Origin: Palauibacter sp965208055
Lineage (GTDB): Bacteria; Gemmatimonadota; Gemmatimonadetes; Palauibacterales; Palauibacteraceae
NCBI RefSeq assembly: GCF_965208055.1
Contig: NZ_CBDBNY010000004.1
Location: 558,001-622,000, forward strand
DNA: 64,000 nt
Direction: 5' to 3'
Of the stretch, positions 10,236-18,688 are shown one piece after another. Numbering within the stretch: position 1 is the first letter of the stretch; each line of letters starts with the position of its first letter. Both the position numbers and the translations under genes were made by a program. The notes beneath the pieces are model-generated. The model was not told where the DNA came from. It worked only from the letters and a program-made list of their open reading frames with translations, and searched no databases.

Positions 10236-10431
10236 CCGGCTCGACTACGCGGCGGCGTCCGCTGTGCCGAATGGAGGCGAACGACTTGAGAACGACCGGA
10301 TGGCCACGCCGGTGGTAGCGCCGACGGTGGCGGCGGGATCTGGATCTTCGGTCGAGAAGATTCGCGGCGCGCGCAGTGCGGGATGGGCAACGGTTGCCGG
10401 GAAACGCCTCGGCATGGGTGCCGAGGATCCG

Positions 10432-11274
10432 ATGAGGCGGTACGCCGACCCGTTCGAGGCGCTGCACGCGGGGCTCACGGTCGAGCTGATCCAGACTCCG
10501 CGCGGCGATCTCGAAACGTGTGGTCCCCAGGAGAAAGCCGCCGATGTTCTGGATCGCAACAAGGCCGGAAACGGTGCACGAGGAGAGACCTACGACTACC
10601 TGCCGGTGGTGGACAGTAACGAGATCGTCGGACTCTTCCGCACGACGTGCCGGGACAAGAATCCGCCAACGGAGGGGCAGATCGTCGAAACGCTCATGGA
10701 TCCACTCTCGCCGCGGAATCTGATCGGCAGCGATGGCACCATCCTCGACTTCCTGAGGGAGGTCGACGACAAACCCTATCGTCTCGTGGTTTCGGGTAAC
10801 GGAATCTCCGGACTCGTCACGTGGTCCGACCTTCAGAAACTCCCCGTTCGAACCGCGCTTTTCGGATTGATCACCGGACTTGAACTGGAAATGACCCATG
10901 CGATCAGACGCAGCTATCCTCAGGCCGATGACTGGCTGAGATACCTGCCACATCGGGCCAAGAAGCGCGTCAAGTCCTTGATCAGTAAGGCCGCCAAAAA
11001 CGACAGCGCGGTAGATTCGTTGCTCTTCACGATGTTCTGGGACAAAGCGTCGATCCTGCGAGGGGTCGATTGTCCCGGTTCTTGGGCCAGATCGGAGCAT
11101 GAGGAGGAGTTCAAGACGATCCGGCAACTCCGAAACGCGGTCGCTCACGCCCGAGATTATGTCGCTTCACGAGAGGATGTGAGGCAGCTCCAAGGGACGA
11201 TCCACAGCCTGCTGTCGCTCCGGGACAAGGTGGCGGCATGGCCACCCGGGGACGGGAACGAGATGGGCGCGTAG
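10432..11274 (+). CDS. CBS-pair protein with C-terminal HEPN-like domain
   Basis: About 280 residues from the ATG at 10432, which has a GAGG at 10423. Other in-frame starts are ATG 10414, ATG 10300 and GTG 10264, so the N-terminus is uncertain. Residues about 35-150 look like a CBS pair (DYLPVVDSNEIVGLFR and PYRLVVSGNGISGLVTWSDL), which normally binds adenine nucleotides. The C-terminal half is helical and ends with RNAVAH (residues 234-239), an R-x4-H signature of HEPN ribonucleases. It may therefore be a nucleotide-gated RNase, but only the motif supports that. It is the last gene before the infC leader and reads in the same direction. Confidence 0.72.
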   Translation: MRRYADPFEALHAGLTVELIQTPRGDLETCGPQEKAADVLDRNKAGNGARGETYDYLPVVDSNEIVGLFRTTCRDKNPPTEGQIVETLMDPLSPRNLIGSDGTILDFLREVDDKPYRLVVSGNGISGLVTWSDLQKLPVRTALFGLITGLELEMTHAIRRSYPQADDWLRYLPHRAKKRVKSLISKAAKNDSAVDSLLFTMFWDKASILRGVDCPGSWARSEHEEEFKTIRQLRNAVAHARDYVASREDVRQLQGTIHSLLSLRDKVAAWPPGDGNEMGA

Positions 11275-11454
11275 ACACCGCCCGGCCCGCGCTCCAACGC
11301 CGTAGCAATCCGACGTGCGCTTCCACCCCGCCACTTCGGCGACTGGTCGTCGTTGACAGGAGGGCCTCCCGGGGGCACTTTCCACGACGTTGAAAAAACA
11401 GGCAAGCGGGGCCGCGATGCCCCCACCCTATCGGCGCACGGAATCGTGCTGCTG

Positions 11455-11545
11455 CCGGGTCGATGGCGCACTTCCCGAGAGGGATGTGCCTTCGCGCCCG
11501 GTCGGCCATCGCCGATGCGGGCTTTCTTATTTCTTATGAGGTGCA
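11455..11545 (+). promoter_or_regulatory. Structured leader of infC operon (putative L20-type attenuator)
   Basis: Immediately upstream of infC the transcript can fold into a hairpin with a GAGA loop (GGCGCA 11465-11470 with TGTGCC 11485-11490, inner TCCC/GGGA) and then a terminator hairpin (11496-11522). CGATGGC at 11461-11467 is complementary to GCCATCG at 11505-11511 inside the terminator, so a competing antiterminator pairing is possible. In several bacteria infC-rpmI-rplT is autoregulated by L20 through such leaders. The structure is visible here; regulation by L20 is inferred. Confidence 0.55.
11496..11536 (+). terminator. Intrinsic terminator/attenuator before infC
   Basis: GCCCGGTCGGC (11496-11506) pairs with GCCGATGCGGGC (11511-11522) as an 11-bp stem with one bulged G, one G-U pair and a CATC loop. 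TTTCTTATTTCTTA follows directly. It ends 10 bases before the infC GTG, so it most likely attenuates infC transcription. Confidence 0.7.
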
Positions 11546-12058
11546 GTGAACGGAGATCCCAGAGTCAACGACAAGATCCGGATCAGCCCGATCCGGCTCA
11601 TCGACGAGGAGGGCAACCAGCTCGGCATCGTCGCGACGGACGAAGCTCGCGCCCTCGCGACCGAACGCGGGCTCGACCTCGTGGAGGTGGCGCCGGGCGC
11701 GCGACCGCCCGTCTGCCGGCTCATGGACTTCGGAAAGTACAAGTACGCGCAGGCGAGGAAGGCGCGGGAGGCGAAGAAGAAACAGCACATCATCCACGTC
11801 AAGGAAGTGAAGCTGCGGCCGAAGATCGAGGCGCACGACATCGACTTCAAGATGCGGCACGCGCGCAGGTTCCTGAACGATGGCGACAAGGTGAAGTTCA
11901 CGCTCATGTTCCGGGGACGAGAGGTCACCCACCCGGAGCGGGGAAGGCGGATCCTTGAGATGGTGAAGGAAGAGTTGGAGGACCTCGCGGTGGTGGAGTC
12001 GGACATCTCCCATGAGGGTCGCACGATGACCATGCTGATGGGACCGCACCGCACGTAG
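11546..12058 (+). CDS. infC: Translation initiation factor IF-3
   Basis: 170 residues. Prevents premature 50S joining and checks initiator tRNA on the 30S subunit. N-terminal block NDKIRISPIRLIDEEGNQLGIV and C-terminal domain with MDFGKYKYAQARKAREAKKKQ and MFRGREVTHPERG are diagnostic. The start is GTG, because an in-frame TGA at 11537 leaves no room upstream and GAGG at 11538 lies only four bases away. First gene of infC-rpmI-rplT-pheST, preceded by a terminator-like leader. Confidence 0.97.
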   Translation: MNGDPRVNDKIRISPIRLIDEEGNQLGIVATDEARALATERGLDLVEVAPGARPPVCRLMDFGKYKYAQARKAREAKKKQHIIHVKEVKLRPKIEAHDIDFKMRHARRFLNDGDKVKFTLMFRGREVTHPERGRRILEMVKEELEDLAVVESDISHEGRTMTMLMGPHRT

Positions 12059-12124
12059 CAGACTCCAGAACGACGACTCCGTCCCGGACGGCCGCGGACG
12101 GAGCTGAACCGGAGCATACGCAAG

Positions 12125-12319
12125 ATGCCGAAAATGAAGACGAACCGGTCCGCCGCGAAGCGGTTTCGAAAGACCGGCAGCGGGAAATACCGCCGCCGGC
12201 GTGCCTACCACAGCCACATCCTGACGAAGAAGAGCCCCAAGCGTAAGCGTCGGCTCCGTCAGGGGACCCTTGTGGCGAAGGCGGACGAGAAGCGGGTGAA
12301 ACGACTCCTGGGCGAATAG
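12125..12319 (+). CDS. rpmI: 50S ribosomal protein L35
   Basis: 64 residues, very basic, beginning MPKMKTNRSAAKRFRKTGSGK, the classical L35 N-terminus, with YHSHILTKKSPKRKRRLR following. Structural component of the large subunit. Lies in the conserved infC-rpmI-rplT order, 66 bases after infC. Confidence 0.97.
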   Translation: MPKMKTNRSAAKRFRKTGSGKYRRRRAYHSHILTKKSPKRKRRLRQGTLVAKADEKRVKRLLGE

Positions 12320-12380
12320 CCGCCCACTCCCCCACAGTACCCCCGGACAGTCCCGGTATCAGGAATCAGGAGGTGCGGTC

Positions 12381-12737
12381 ATGCCACGCGCGACGAGCAG
12401 CGTTGCACGTAACCGTCGAAAGAAGAAGGTCCTCAAGGAAGCCCGCGGCCAATTCGGAGCCCGGTCGAAGCTCTATCGCACAGCGAAGAACTCCGTCGAG
12501 CGCGGCTGGGCCTATGCATACGTCGATCGGCGCAAGAAGAAGCGCGACTTTCGCCGACTGTGGATCGCCCGCATCAACGCTGCGGCCCGGCAGAACGGAA
12601 TGTCCTATTCCCGCTTCGTCAGCGGGCTGAAGGGCGCCGGCGTCGACCTGAACCGCAAGGTGCTCGCGGACCTCGCCATTCGGGATCCGGCCGCCTTTAC
12701 CAAGCTTGTCGAGGTGGCCAAAGCGCACGGCCCATGA
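12381..12737 (+). CDS. rplT: 50S ribosomal protein L20
   Basis: 118 residues. Begins MPRATSSVARNRRKKKVLKE and contains the L20 signature YVDRRKKKRDFRRLWIARINAA. Needed for early 50S assembly and, in other bacteria, the autogenous repressor of this operon. An AGGAGG ribosome site (12368) precedes it. Its stop overlaps the pheS start by four bases (ATGA at 12734). Confidence 0.97.
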   Translation: MPRATSSVARNRRKKKVLKEARGQFGARSKLYRTAKNSVERGWAYAYVDRRKKKRDFRRLWIARINAAARQNGMSYSRFVSGLKGAGVDLNRKVLADLAIRDPAAFTKLVEVAKAHGP

Positions 12738-13768
12738 CCCCGGCCGGAGCTTCTCTCCTCGATCGGCTCGCCGCGATCGAGGGGCAGGGGCTCGCCGCGA
12801 TCCGGGAGGCGGCGGACTCCGCCGCGCTCGAGTCCGCCCGCGTCGAATACCTGGGCCGGAACGGCCAATTGGCCGATGTCATGTCCCTGATCGGCACCGT
12901 CGAGGCCCCGGCCCGACGCGACGTCGGACAGCGCGCCAACGCCGTGAAGACGGTGCTGCGCGGAGCCCTCGAAGAGCGCGCGAAGGCGCTGGAGAGCGCG
13001 ACCCGCGGGCCGCGCGCCCGCATCGACCTGACCCTTCCCGCCCGCGCGCGCTGGGTCGGCGGCGTGCATCCCGTTACACGGGTCATCGACGAGATCTGCG
13101 ACATCTTCGCGGAACTCGGCTTCACGCGCGTGCTCGGCCGCGAGATCGAGTCCACGTGGTACAACTTCACCGCCCTCAACATCCCGCTCGATCACCCCGC
13201 CGCGGACATGATGGACACGTTTTACCTGGATGAGGATGTCGTGTTGAGGACGCACACCTCGCCGGCCCAGGCGCGCGTCATGGAAGCCTTCCAGCCGCCC
13301 GTCCGCGTCGTCGTGCCGGGGCTTGTGTACCGGCGTGACTCCTTCGATCCCTCGCACGCGCCCGCCTTCGAGCAGGTCGAGGGTCTCGCGGTCGACGAAG
13401 GCGTGGATTTTGTCGAGTTCCGCGCCGCGATCGAACACTTCGTGCGCCATTTCTTCGGTCAGGGGACGAAGAGCCGGTTTCGACCGTCCTTCTATCCCTT
13501 CACCGAGCCTTCGGCGGAGGTGGACGTGGCGTGCACGGTGTGCGGCGGGGGCGGGTGCTCCACCTGCAAGCGCACGGGGTGGGTCACGATCATGGGAAGC
13601 GGGATGGTGGACCCCGCCGTCTTCGAGGCCCTGGGGTACGATTCCGAGCGCTATACGGGCTATGCATTCGGGATGGGATCGGCGCGCATCGCGATGGTGC
13701 GGCACGGCATCCCGGACATGCGGCTCCTCTACGAGGGGGAGATGAGCTTTCTGCAGCAGTTCGCATGA
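12734..13768 (+). CDS. pheS: Phenylalanine--tRNA ligase alpha subunit
   Basis: 344 residues. Catalytic subunit of the alpha2-beta2 enzyme. N-terminal coiled-coil arm, then the class II core: HPVTRVIDEICDIF, motif 2 region RTHTSPAQARVME and GLVYRRDSFDPSHAPAFEQVEG, and motif 3 GMGSARIAMVRHGIPDMR. The start at 12734 is set by overlap with the rplT stop and by the normal family N-terminus. Four-base overlap with pheT. Confidence 0.97.
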   Translation: MTPAGASLLDRLAAIEGQGLAAIREAADSAALESARVEYLGRNGQLADVMSLIGTVEAPARRDVGQRANAVKTVLRGALEERAKALESATRGPRARIDLTLPARARWVGGVHPVTRVIDEICDIFAELGFTRVLGREIESTWYNFTALNIPLDHPAADMMDTFYLDEDVVLRTHTSPAQARVMEAFQPPVRVVVPGLVYRRDSFDPSHAPAFEQVEGLAVDEGVDFVEFRAAIEHFVRHFFGQGTKSRFRPSFYPFTEPSAEVDVACTVCGGGGCSTCKRTGWVTIMGSGMVDPAVFEALGYDSERYTGYAFGMGSARIAMVRHGIPDMRLLYEGEMSFLQQFA

Positions 13769-16242
13769 ACATCTCGTTCAACTGGATCGACGAACTCGCC
13801 GGACTGCGCGGGGCGTTGCGCGACCCGCGGGTTCTGGCCGAGCGCCTGACCATGACCGCCGCCGCGGTGGAGAAGATCGAAACCGTGGGCGCGGGGCTGG
13901 ACGGGATCGTCGTGTCCCGCGTGCTCGAGACCCGTCCGCACCCGAACGCGGACCGCCTTACCCTGTGCAGGGTGGACAGGGGCGCCGGCGAGGCGCTCGA
14001 CGTCGTGTGCGGGGCTCCCGTCATCGCCACCGGGGGGTTCTATCCGCATGTCGCGCCGGGGGGCAAACTCCCCGCCGGCTTCCGCATCGAGAGCCGGAAG
14101 ATCCGCGGCGAGTTGAGCCACGGCATGCTGTGCTCGGAGGCCGAACTCGAGCTGGGCCGCGACAAGGGGGGCATCATGCGCCTCGCCGACGGGCTCGAGC
14201 CGGGAACGCCGCTCGCGGCGGCGCTGGGCCTGCCCGACACGCGTCTCACGCTGGACCTGAACCCGAACCGGGTCGATCTCGCCTGCCATGTGGGGGTCGC
14301 GCGGGAAGTGGGGGGGCCTCCGGCGCCGCGCGACTTCGGAGGGCCGGGATGGTCGCCCGAGTGGCGGGACGGCGAGTCCGAAGCGAGCGGAGCCGGGGTC
14401 ACCGTCCGTATCGAGGACCTCCACCGATGTCCGCGATACATGGCCGCCGTCATCCGGGGGGTCAGGGTCGGACCGTCGCCGGCGTGGCTCGCGGGCCGGC
14501 TGCTCGCGGTGGGCGCACGTCCGATCAGCAACGTCGTCGACGCGACGAACTACGTCCTCCAGGAATACAACCAGCCTCTCCACGCCTTCGATCTCTCGCG
14601 GCTGTCCGGAGCGGAGATCCGCGTGCGCGCGGCCGTGGAGGGCGAACGGCTGACGACGCTCGATGGCCAGGAGCACAAGCTCACGCCGGCCCAGACGGTG
14701 ATCGCGGACCGCGATCGCGCGATCGCCTTCGCGGGTGTCATGGGAGGACTCGACACGGAGGTGGTCGGGGACACGGTCGATGTGCTCATCGAGTGCGCGT
14801 CGTTCGACCCGGCCGGCGTACGGCGGACCCGGACCGGCGCGGGGCTCTCCACCGACGCCTCCTACCGCTTCGAGCGCGGGATCGATGTCCACGCCCAGGA
14901 GCGGGCGCTCGCGCGGTGCGTGGAACTCATCCTCGCGACGGCCGGCGGCGAGGCGGATCTCGTCGCCCTCCGCGCGGGTCCGGCGCCGGCTCCCATGCCG
15001 TCGATAGACGTCCGCGTACGTCGCGTGGATCAGGTGCTCGGCTTCGGGCTCGACCGGGCGGAGGTCCTCGCGGCGCTCGAGCCGATCGGCTTCGAGGCCC
15101 TTCCCGGCGTGAAGGGTGACCTGCTGCGCGTCTCCGTGCCCGGATGGCGCACCGACGTCACGCGGGAGATCGATCTCGTCGAGGAAATCGCGCGTCGCGT
15201 CGGGTACGACGCCGGGGCAGGCCAGGACCGCAGATTCCGGCCCAGCGCGGTGCCCGCGGATCCACGGGTCGAAAAGGCGGCCAGAGTGCGGAAGATGCTC
15301 ACCGGACGCGGACTCCTCGAAGCTCGCAGCCTGAGCTTCATGCCGAAGGATTACCGGGGGAATCGCGCCGTCGTCGCGGTGCCGAACCCGCTCTCGGCCG
15401 AGGAGAGCTGCCTTCGCTCCGCCATGGTCCCGGTGCTGCTTCGGCGGCTGGAACACAATTATGCGCGCGGCAACCGCAACGTGCGCCTGTTCGAACTCGG
15501 CACTGTGTTCGGGTACGCGGCCGGCCCGAGCCCGGGAGAGGAACCGGAAGGGAAAGCGGACGCAACCCGTCGTTTCGAGGAGTCCGGACGAGTGGGGGCC
15601 GTCATCGCCGGGACCCGGCGTCCGGATCACTGGTCGGGGCCGGCGCTCGACTTCGACCTGTGGGATCTCAAGGAGATCGCCGGGTCGTTCGCGGATCATC
15701 TTTGCGGGGCGACGCTGGAGCCGCTCGAGGGCGCCGTGGCTGCGGATTCGCCGGAGAGCGGAGCGTCTCTCGCGGGGCCATGGCTCTCCCCCGGCGGGTT
15801 CCGCGCCGTGAAGGACGGTCGCGTGGTCGGCGTCGCGGGCGCCGTGGACGAGGCGTCTCTCGACGGTCCGCCGTGGGCCGCGCCCGCGTTCGGGCTCGAG
15901 TTCGATCTCGCCGCCGTCGAGGGGCGGACCGCGCCCGCCTATCGGAAGACGTCGCCGTTCCCGGCCGTGCGCCGGGATCTCTCGATGACGGTGCCGCGAG
16001 GCGTTCCCGCCGCGGACATCGAACAGGCGGTGCGGGAAGCGACGTCCGATCTCCTGCGCGACGTACGCCTCTTCGACGTTTACTCGGGCGACGAGATCGA
16101 AGGCGGCCGCCTCGGACTCGCATGGACGTTTCGCTTCCGGGCTCCCGACCGTACGCTCACGGACCGGGACGTCGAGTCGGAGATGTCCGCGCTCTCTACC
16201 GCCCTGGAGGAACGGTTCGGTGCCAGAATCCGAAAGTCCTGA
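13765..16242 (+). CDS. pheT: Phenylalanine--tRNA ligase beta subunit
   Basis: 825 residues. Provides tRNA binding and editing for PheRS. The ATG at 13765 overlaps the pheS stop. An EMAP-like tRNA-binding domain (VLETRPHPNADRLTLC) lies at about residues 40-150. The B3/B4 editing domain (RPISNVVDATNYVLQEYNQP), the B5 domain, the catalytic-like core and a C-terminal ferredoxin-fold anticodon domain (SPFPAVRRDLSMTV) follow. Complete. Confidence 0.97.
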   Translation: MNISFNWIDELAGLRGALRDPRVLAERLTMTAAAVEKIETVGAGLDGIVVSRVLETRPHPNADRLTLCRVDRGAGEALDVVCGAPVIATGGFYPHVAPGGKLPAGFRIESRKIRGELSHGMLCSEAELELGRDKGGIMRLADGLEPGTPLAAALGLPDTRLTLDLNPNRVDLACHVGVAREVGGPPAPRDFGGPGWSPEWRDGESEASGAGVTVRIEDLHRCPRYMAAVIRGVRVGPSPAWLAGRLLAVGARPISNVVDATNYVLQEYNQPLHAFDLSRLSGAEIRVRAAVEGERLTTLDGQEHKLTPAQTVIADRDRAIAFAGVMGGLDTEVVGDTVDVLIECASFDPAGVRRTRTGAGLSTDASYRFERGIDVHAQERALARCVELILATAGGEADLVALRAGPAPAPMPSIDVRVRRVDQVLGFGLDRAEVLAALEPIGFEALPGVKGDLLRVSVPGWRTDVTREIDLVEEIARRVGYDAGAGQDRRFRPSAVPADPRVEKAARVRKMLTGRGLLEARSLSFMPKDYRGNRAVVAVPNPLSAEESCLRSAMVPVLLRRLEHNYARGNRNVRLFELGTVFGYAAGPSPGEEPEGKADATRRFEESGRVGAVIAGTRRPDHWSGPALDFDLWDLKEIAGSFADHLCGATLEPLEGAVAADSPESGASLAGPWLSPGGFRAVKDGRVVGVAGAVDEASLDGPPWAAPAFGLEFDLAAVEGRTAPAYRKTSPFPAVRRDLSMTVPRGVPAADIEQAVREATSDLLRDVRLFDVYSGDEIEGGRLGLAWTFRFRAPDRTLTDRDVESEMSALSTALEERFGARIRKS

Positions 16243-16480
16243 CCGGCAACGGGAAGTTGAGCGACTGCTCGACCGCCTCTCCCGGGCGGCCGGCAGGATC
16301 GAGACTCGCTGGGAGAAACCCCGGATCGCGGGCGCGCGCGGACCGGCGATTCCCGGTATCGAGGAGCGGCTCGAGGCGGTGACGGCCGAGAACCGTCGGC
16401 TGCGGGAGACGCTGGCCGAGGCCAGGGCAAAGGCCGTGCGACTCCGAAACCGACTCGCTCATGTGGAGGATGAGGTATGA
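16220..16480 (+). CDS. Small coiled-coil protein between pheT and zapA
   Basis: 86 residues. GTG at 16220 with GGAGGA at 16206-16211; it overlaps the pheT end by 23 bases and zapA by four, so it is certainly within the operon. The C-terminal half is a heptad-rich coiled coil (IEERLEAVTAENRRLRETLAEARAKAVRLRNRL). Size, helical content and neighbourhood with zapA suggest a ZapB-like or other cell-division scaffold. Sequence similarity to ZapB cannot be judged by eye. Confidence 0.7.
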   Translation: MPESESPDRQREVERLLDRLSRAAGRIETRWEKPRIAGARGPAIPGIEERLEAVTAENRRLRETLAEARAKAVRLRNRLAHVEDEV

Positions 16481-16782
16481 CTTCAACGGATGATTCGCCT
16501 CCGGTCGGCGTGACGATCTTCGGCGATCGATACCGGATCCGGACCGACCGGGGCGACGCGTACACGCGGGCTTGCGCGAAGTACGTGGACGACGCGGTTC
16601 AGCGTGCGCACATGACGGGCGTGGCCGAGCCCCATCGCGCCGCGATCCTCGCCGCGCTCGAGATCACCGACGAACTCCTCCAGGCCCGCCGCGAGGTCGA
16701 GCAACTCACGGCCGCCGTCGAGGCGCGAGTCACGGAAGTGACCGAACGGCTCGAGTCCATCGGGGGCAACACCGCGCGATAA
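16477..16782 (+). CDS. zapA: Cell division protein ZapA
   Basis: 101 residues. Binds and bundles FtsZ at the division site. N-terminal globular part VGVTIFGDRYRIRTDRGDAYTRACAKYVDDA matches the ZapA fold, followed by a C-terminal coiled coil (LLQARREVEQLTAAVEARVTEV). Its ATG overlaps the stop of the previous small gene (ATGA). A putative RNA gene and a strong terminator follow. Confidence 0.88.
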   Translation: MTSTDDSPPVGVTIFGDRYRIRTDRGDAYTRACAKYVDDAVQRAHMTGVAEPHRAAILAALEITDELLQARREVEQLTAAVEARVTEVTERLESIGGNTAR

Positions 16783-17003
16783 GGTCTCGCCGTCCGCTTG
16801 CGGCGTTCAAACTCCCGAGCAACGTTTCCGGGCGCAGGTTGGATGGATGCAGGGTGGAGGGATCAGGAGCAATCGGTGTTGTGCTGTCCGTAAGGTGGCT
16901 TCGCACGAGCGCGGCCCCAGCTTCAGATAGATGATCGAACGGCGCGCATCGTTCCGTTCGATCTGAGCGGCATGCACCGGTGGACGAGTCCGCCGGTTTT
17001 TTT
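16783..17003 (+). ncRNA. Putative small RNA between zapA and rny (6S-like by position)
   Basis: About 200 bases without an ORF, ending in a strong intrinsic terminator. A perfect 10-bp hairpin (GATCGAACGG 16933-16942, CCGTTCGATC 16954-16963) and further GC-rich pairings near the 5' end suggest a folded RNA. Downstream of zapA is the classical location of 6S RNA (ssrS) in many proteobacteria. I could not establish the 6S central bubble by eye, so the identity is only a suggestion; it could also be an rny leader. Confidence 0.4.
16976..17003 (+). terminator. Intrinsic terminator upstream of rny
   Basis: ACCGGTGGAC (16976-16985) and GTCCGCCGGT (16988-16997) form a 10-bp stem with one U-G pair, followed by seven T. 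It ends 33 bases before the rny start, so it terminates zapA-region transcripts or attenuates rny. Confidence 0.82.
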
Positions 17004-17036
17004 GTTCATAGATGGTTCGAGGATCGGAGTCTGGCC

Positions 17037-18608
17037 GTGCTGGAATCCATCACCGTGCCGACGATGCTGTTGGCGATCGCGGGTCTCGTGGCGGGGGGCC
17101 TTGCAGGGATTCTGATCGAGCGACGCGGTCTGCGCCGGGCGCGCAGCCGCCTCGAGATCGACGGGCGGGACATCGTCGAGTCCGCCCGGCTCGAGGCGGG
17201 CAGCCTCCGCAAGGCGGCGGAACTGGCGGGGCGCGAAGAGGCACAGCGTCTCCGGGAGGAATCGGCCAGAGAGGCGGAGCGCCGGCGCGCCGAGTTGGAG
17301 CGGCTGGAGCAGCGCACGCTCGAGCGGAGCGAGACGCTCGAGCAGAAGCTCGAAAAGATCGATCAGCGGCAGGAGCGGCTGGATCGTCGCCGCGAGCAGA
17401 TCGAGGCGGAGCGCGGCCAACTCGACACGCGGGCGAAGGAACTCGTCGACCGCGAGCGGAAACTCGGAAAACGCCTCGAGGAAATCGCGGGCATCAGCCG
17501 GGAAGCCGCGCGCCGCGAGCTGATCGGCCAGATTCGCGACCAGGCGCGGGCGGACGCCGCCCAGCACGTGCGGGAGGTGGCCGAGCGTGCCCGAAACGAG
17601 GCCGAACGGGAAGCCCGCAAGATCATCTCCCAGGCGATCGAGAAGCTCTCCGTAGATCATTCCTCCGAAGCGGCCGTCTCGGTCGTCACCCTTCCCAGCG
17701 ATGACATGAAGGGCCGAATCATCGGTCGCGAAGGCCGGAACATCCGATCCTTCGAGGCGGCCACCGGCGTCGACGTGGTCGTGGATGATACGCCCGAGGC
17801 CGTGATCCTCTCCTGCTTCGATCCCGTCCGGCGCGAAGTCGCCCGGCTGGCCATGGATCGCCTCGTCGGCGATGGCCGGATCCACCCGGGCCGCATCGAG
17901 GAGGTCGTGGAGAAGGCACGGGAAGACGTTCAGGCCACGATGCGACAGGCCGCTGACGAGGTTCTGTACGAACTCGGCATCCACGACCTGCACCCGAAAC
18001 TCCGCGAAGTCCTCGGTGTCCTCCGCTTCCGGACCAGCTACGGGCAGAATCAGTTGCAGCACGCGCACGAGGTCGCGCTCATCGGAGCGACGATGGCGGC
18101 GGAGTTGTCGCTCGATGCGCAGTTGGTGAAGCGGATGGGTCTGCTGCACGACATCGGCAAGGGACTCACGCACGAGAAAGAGGGGAGCCACGTCGAGATC
18201 GGTTACGATCTGTGCAAAAAATGTGGAGAGAAGGACGGTGTGCTGAACGCGATCCGCGCGCACCATGGCGAAGAACCCGCCCGTTATCCGGAAACCTTCC
18301 TCGTGACCGCGGCGGACGCGATCTCGGGCGCCCGTCCCGGGGCGCGGCGGGAGTCGTTTGAGCACTACGTGAAGCGACTGGAGAAATTGGAGGAGATCGC
18401 GAGTTCCTGGGATGGGGTCGAGAAGGTCTATGCGATCCAGGCAGGGCGGGAGATCCGGATCATGGTGACGCCCGACAAGATCTCGGACGAAGAGATGGCG
18501 CGGCTGTCGGAACGGACGGCCCGCCGCATCGAGAACGAGTTGCAGTATCCGGGCCAGATCAAGGTCGTCGTCGTGCGCGAGTCCCGAACCGTGGATTTCG
18601 CACGCTGA
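17037..18608 (+). CDS. rny: Ribonuclease Y
   Basis: About 523 residues. Membrane-anchored endoribonuclease that initiates mRNA decay. GTG at 17037 has CGGAG at 17025 and puts the transmembrane segment (TVPTMLLAIAGLVAGGLAGILI) at the N-terminus as in the family; the in-frame GTG at 16980 lies inside the terminator. A long charged coiled coil (about 30-200), a KH domain (MKGRIIGREGRNIRSFEAATG) and an HD domain (LLHDIGKGLTHEKEGSH, with D and H metal ligands) follow. Confidence 0.95.
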   Translation: MLESITVPTMLLAIAGLVAGGLAGILIERRGLRRARSRLEIDGRDIVESARLEAGSLRKAAELAGREEAQRLREESAREAERRRAELERLEQRTLERSETLEQKLEKIDQRQERLDRRREQIEAERGQLDTRAKELVDRERKLGKRLEEIAGISREAARRELIGQIRDQARADAAQHVREVAERARNEAEREARKIISQAIEKLSVDHSSEAAVSVVTLPSDDMKGRIIGREGRNIRSFEAATGVDVVVDDTPEAVILSCFDPVRREVARLAMDRLVGDGRIHPGRIEEVVEKAREDVQATMRQAADEVLYELGIHDLHPKLREVLGVLRFRTSYGQNQLQHAHEVALIGATMAAELSLDAQLVKRMGLLHDIGKGLTHEKEGSHVEIGYDLCKKCGEKDGVLNAIRAHHGEEPARYPETFLVTAADAISGARPGARRESFEHYVKRLEKLEEIASSWDGVEKVYAIQAGREIRIMVTPDKISDEEMARLSERTARRIENELQYPGQIKVVVVRESRTVDFAR

Positions 18609-18610
18609 CA

Positions 18611-18670
18611 ACCACGCGTACCACCATGCGTAGCACCATGCGTAGCACCATGCGTAGCACCATGCGTAGA
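18611..18670 (+). repeat. Five tandem 12-bp repeats between rny and folD
   Basis: Five head-to-tail copies of ACCATGCGTAGC (first copy ACCACGCGTACC, last copy ending AGA). Three central copies are identical. The array starts three bases after the rny stop codon and ends 14 bases before the folD start. Confidence 0.9.
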
Positions 18671-18688
18671 ACGGAGAGAAACGGATGA
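18626..18688 (+). other. Possible leader mini-ORF (MRST repeats) overlapping folD start
   Basis: Because the repeat unit is 12 bases, its ATG codons are in one frame and read (MRST)x3-MRRTERNG, 20 residues. The stop TGA (18686) overlaps the folD ATG (18685), the same ATGA arrangement used throughout this operon. It may couple translation from rny to folD or may be chance. There is no clear ribosome site of its own. Confidence 0.25.
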
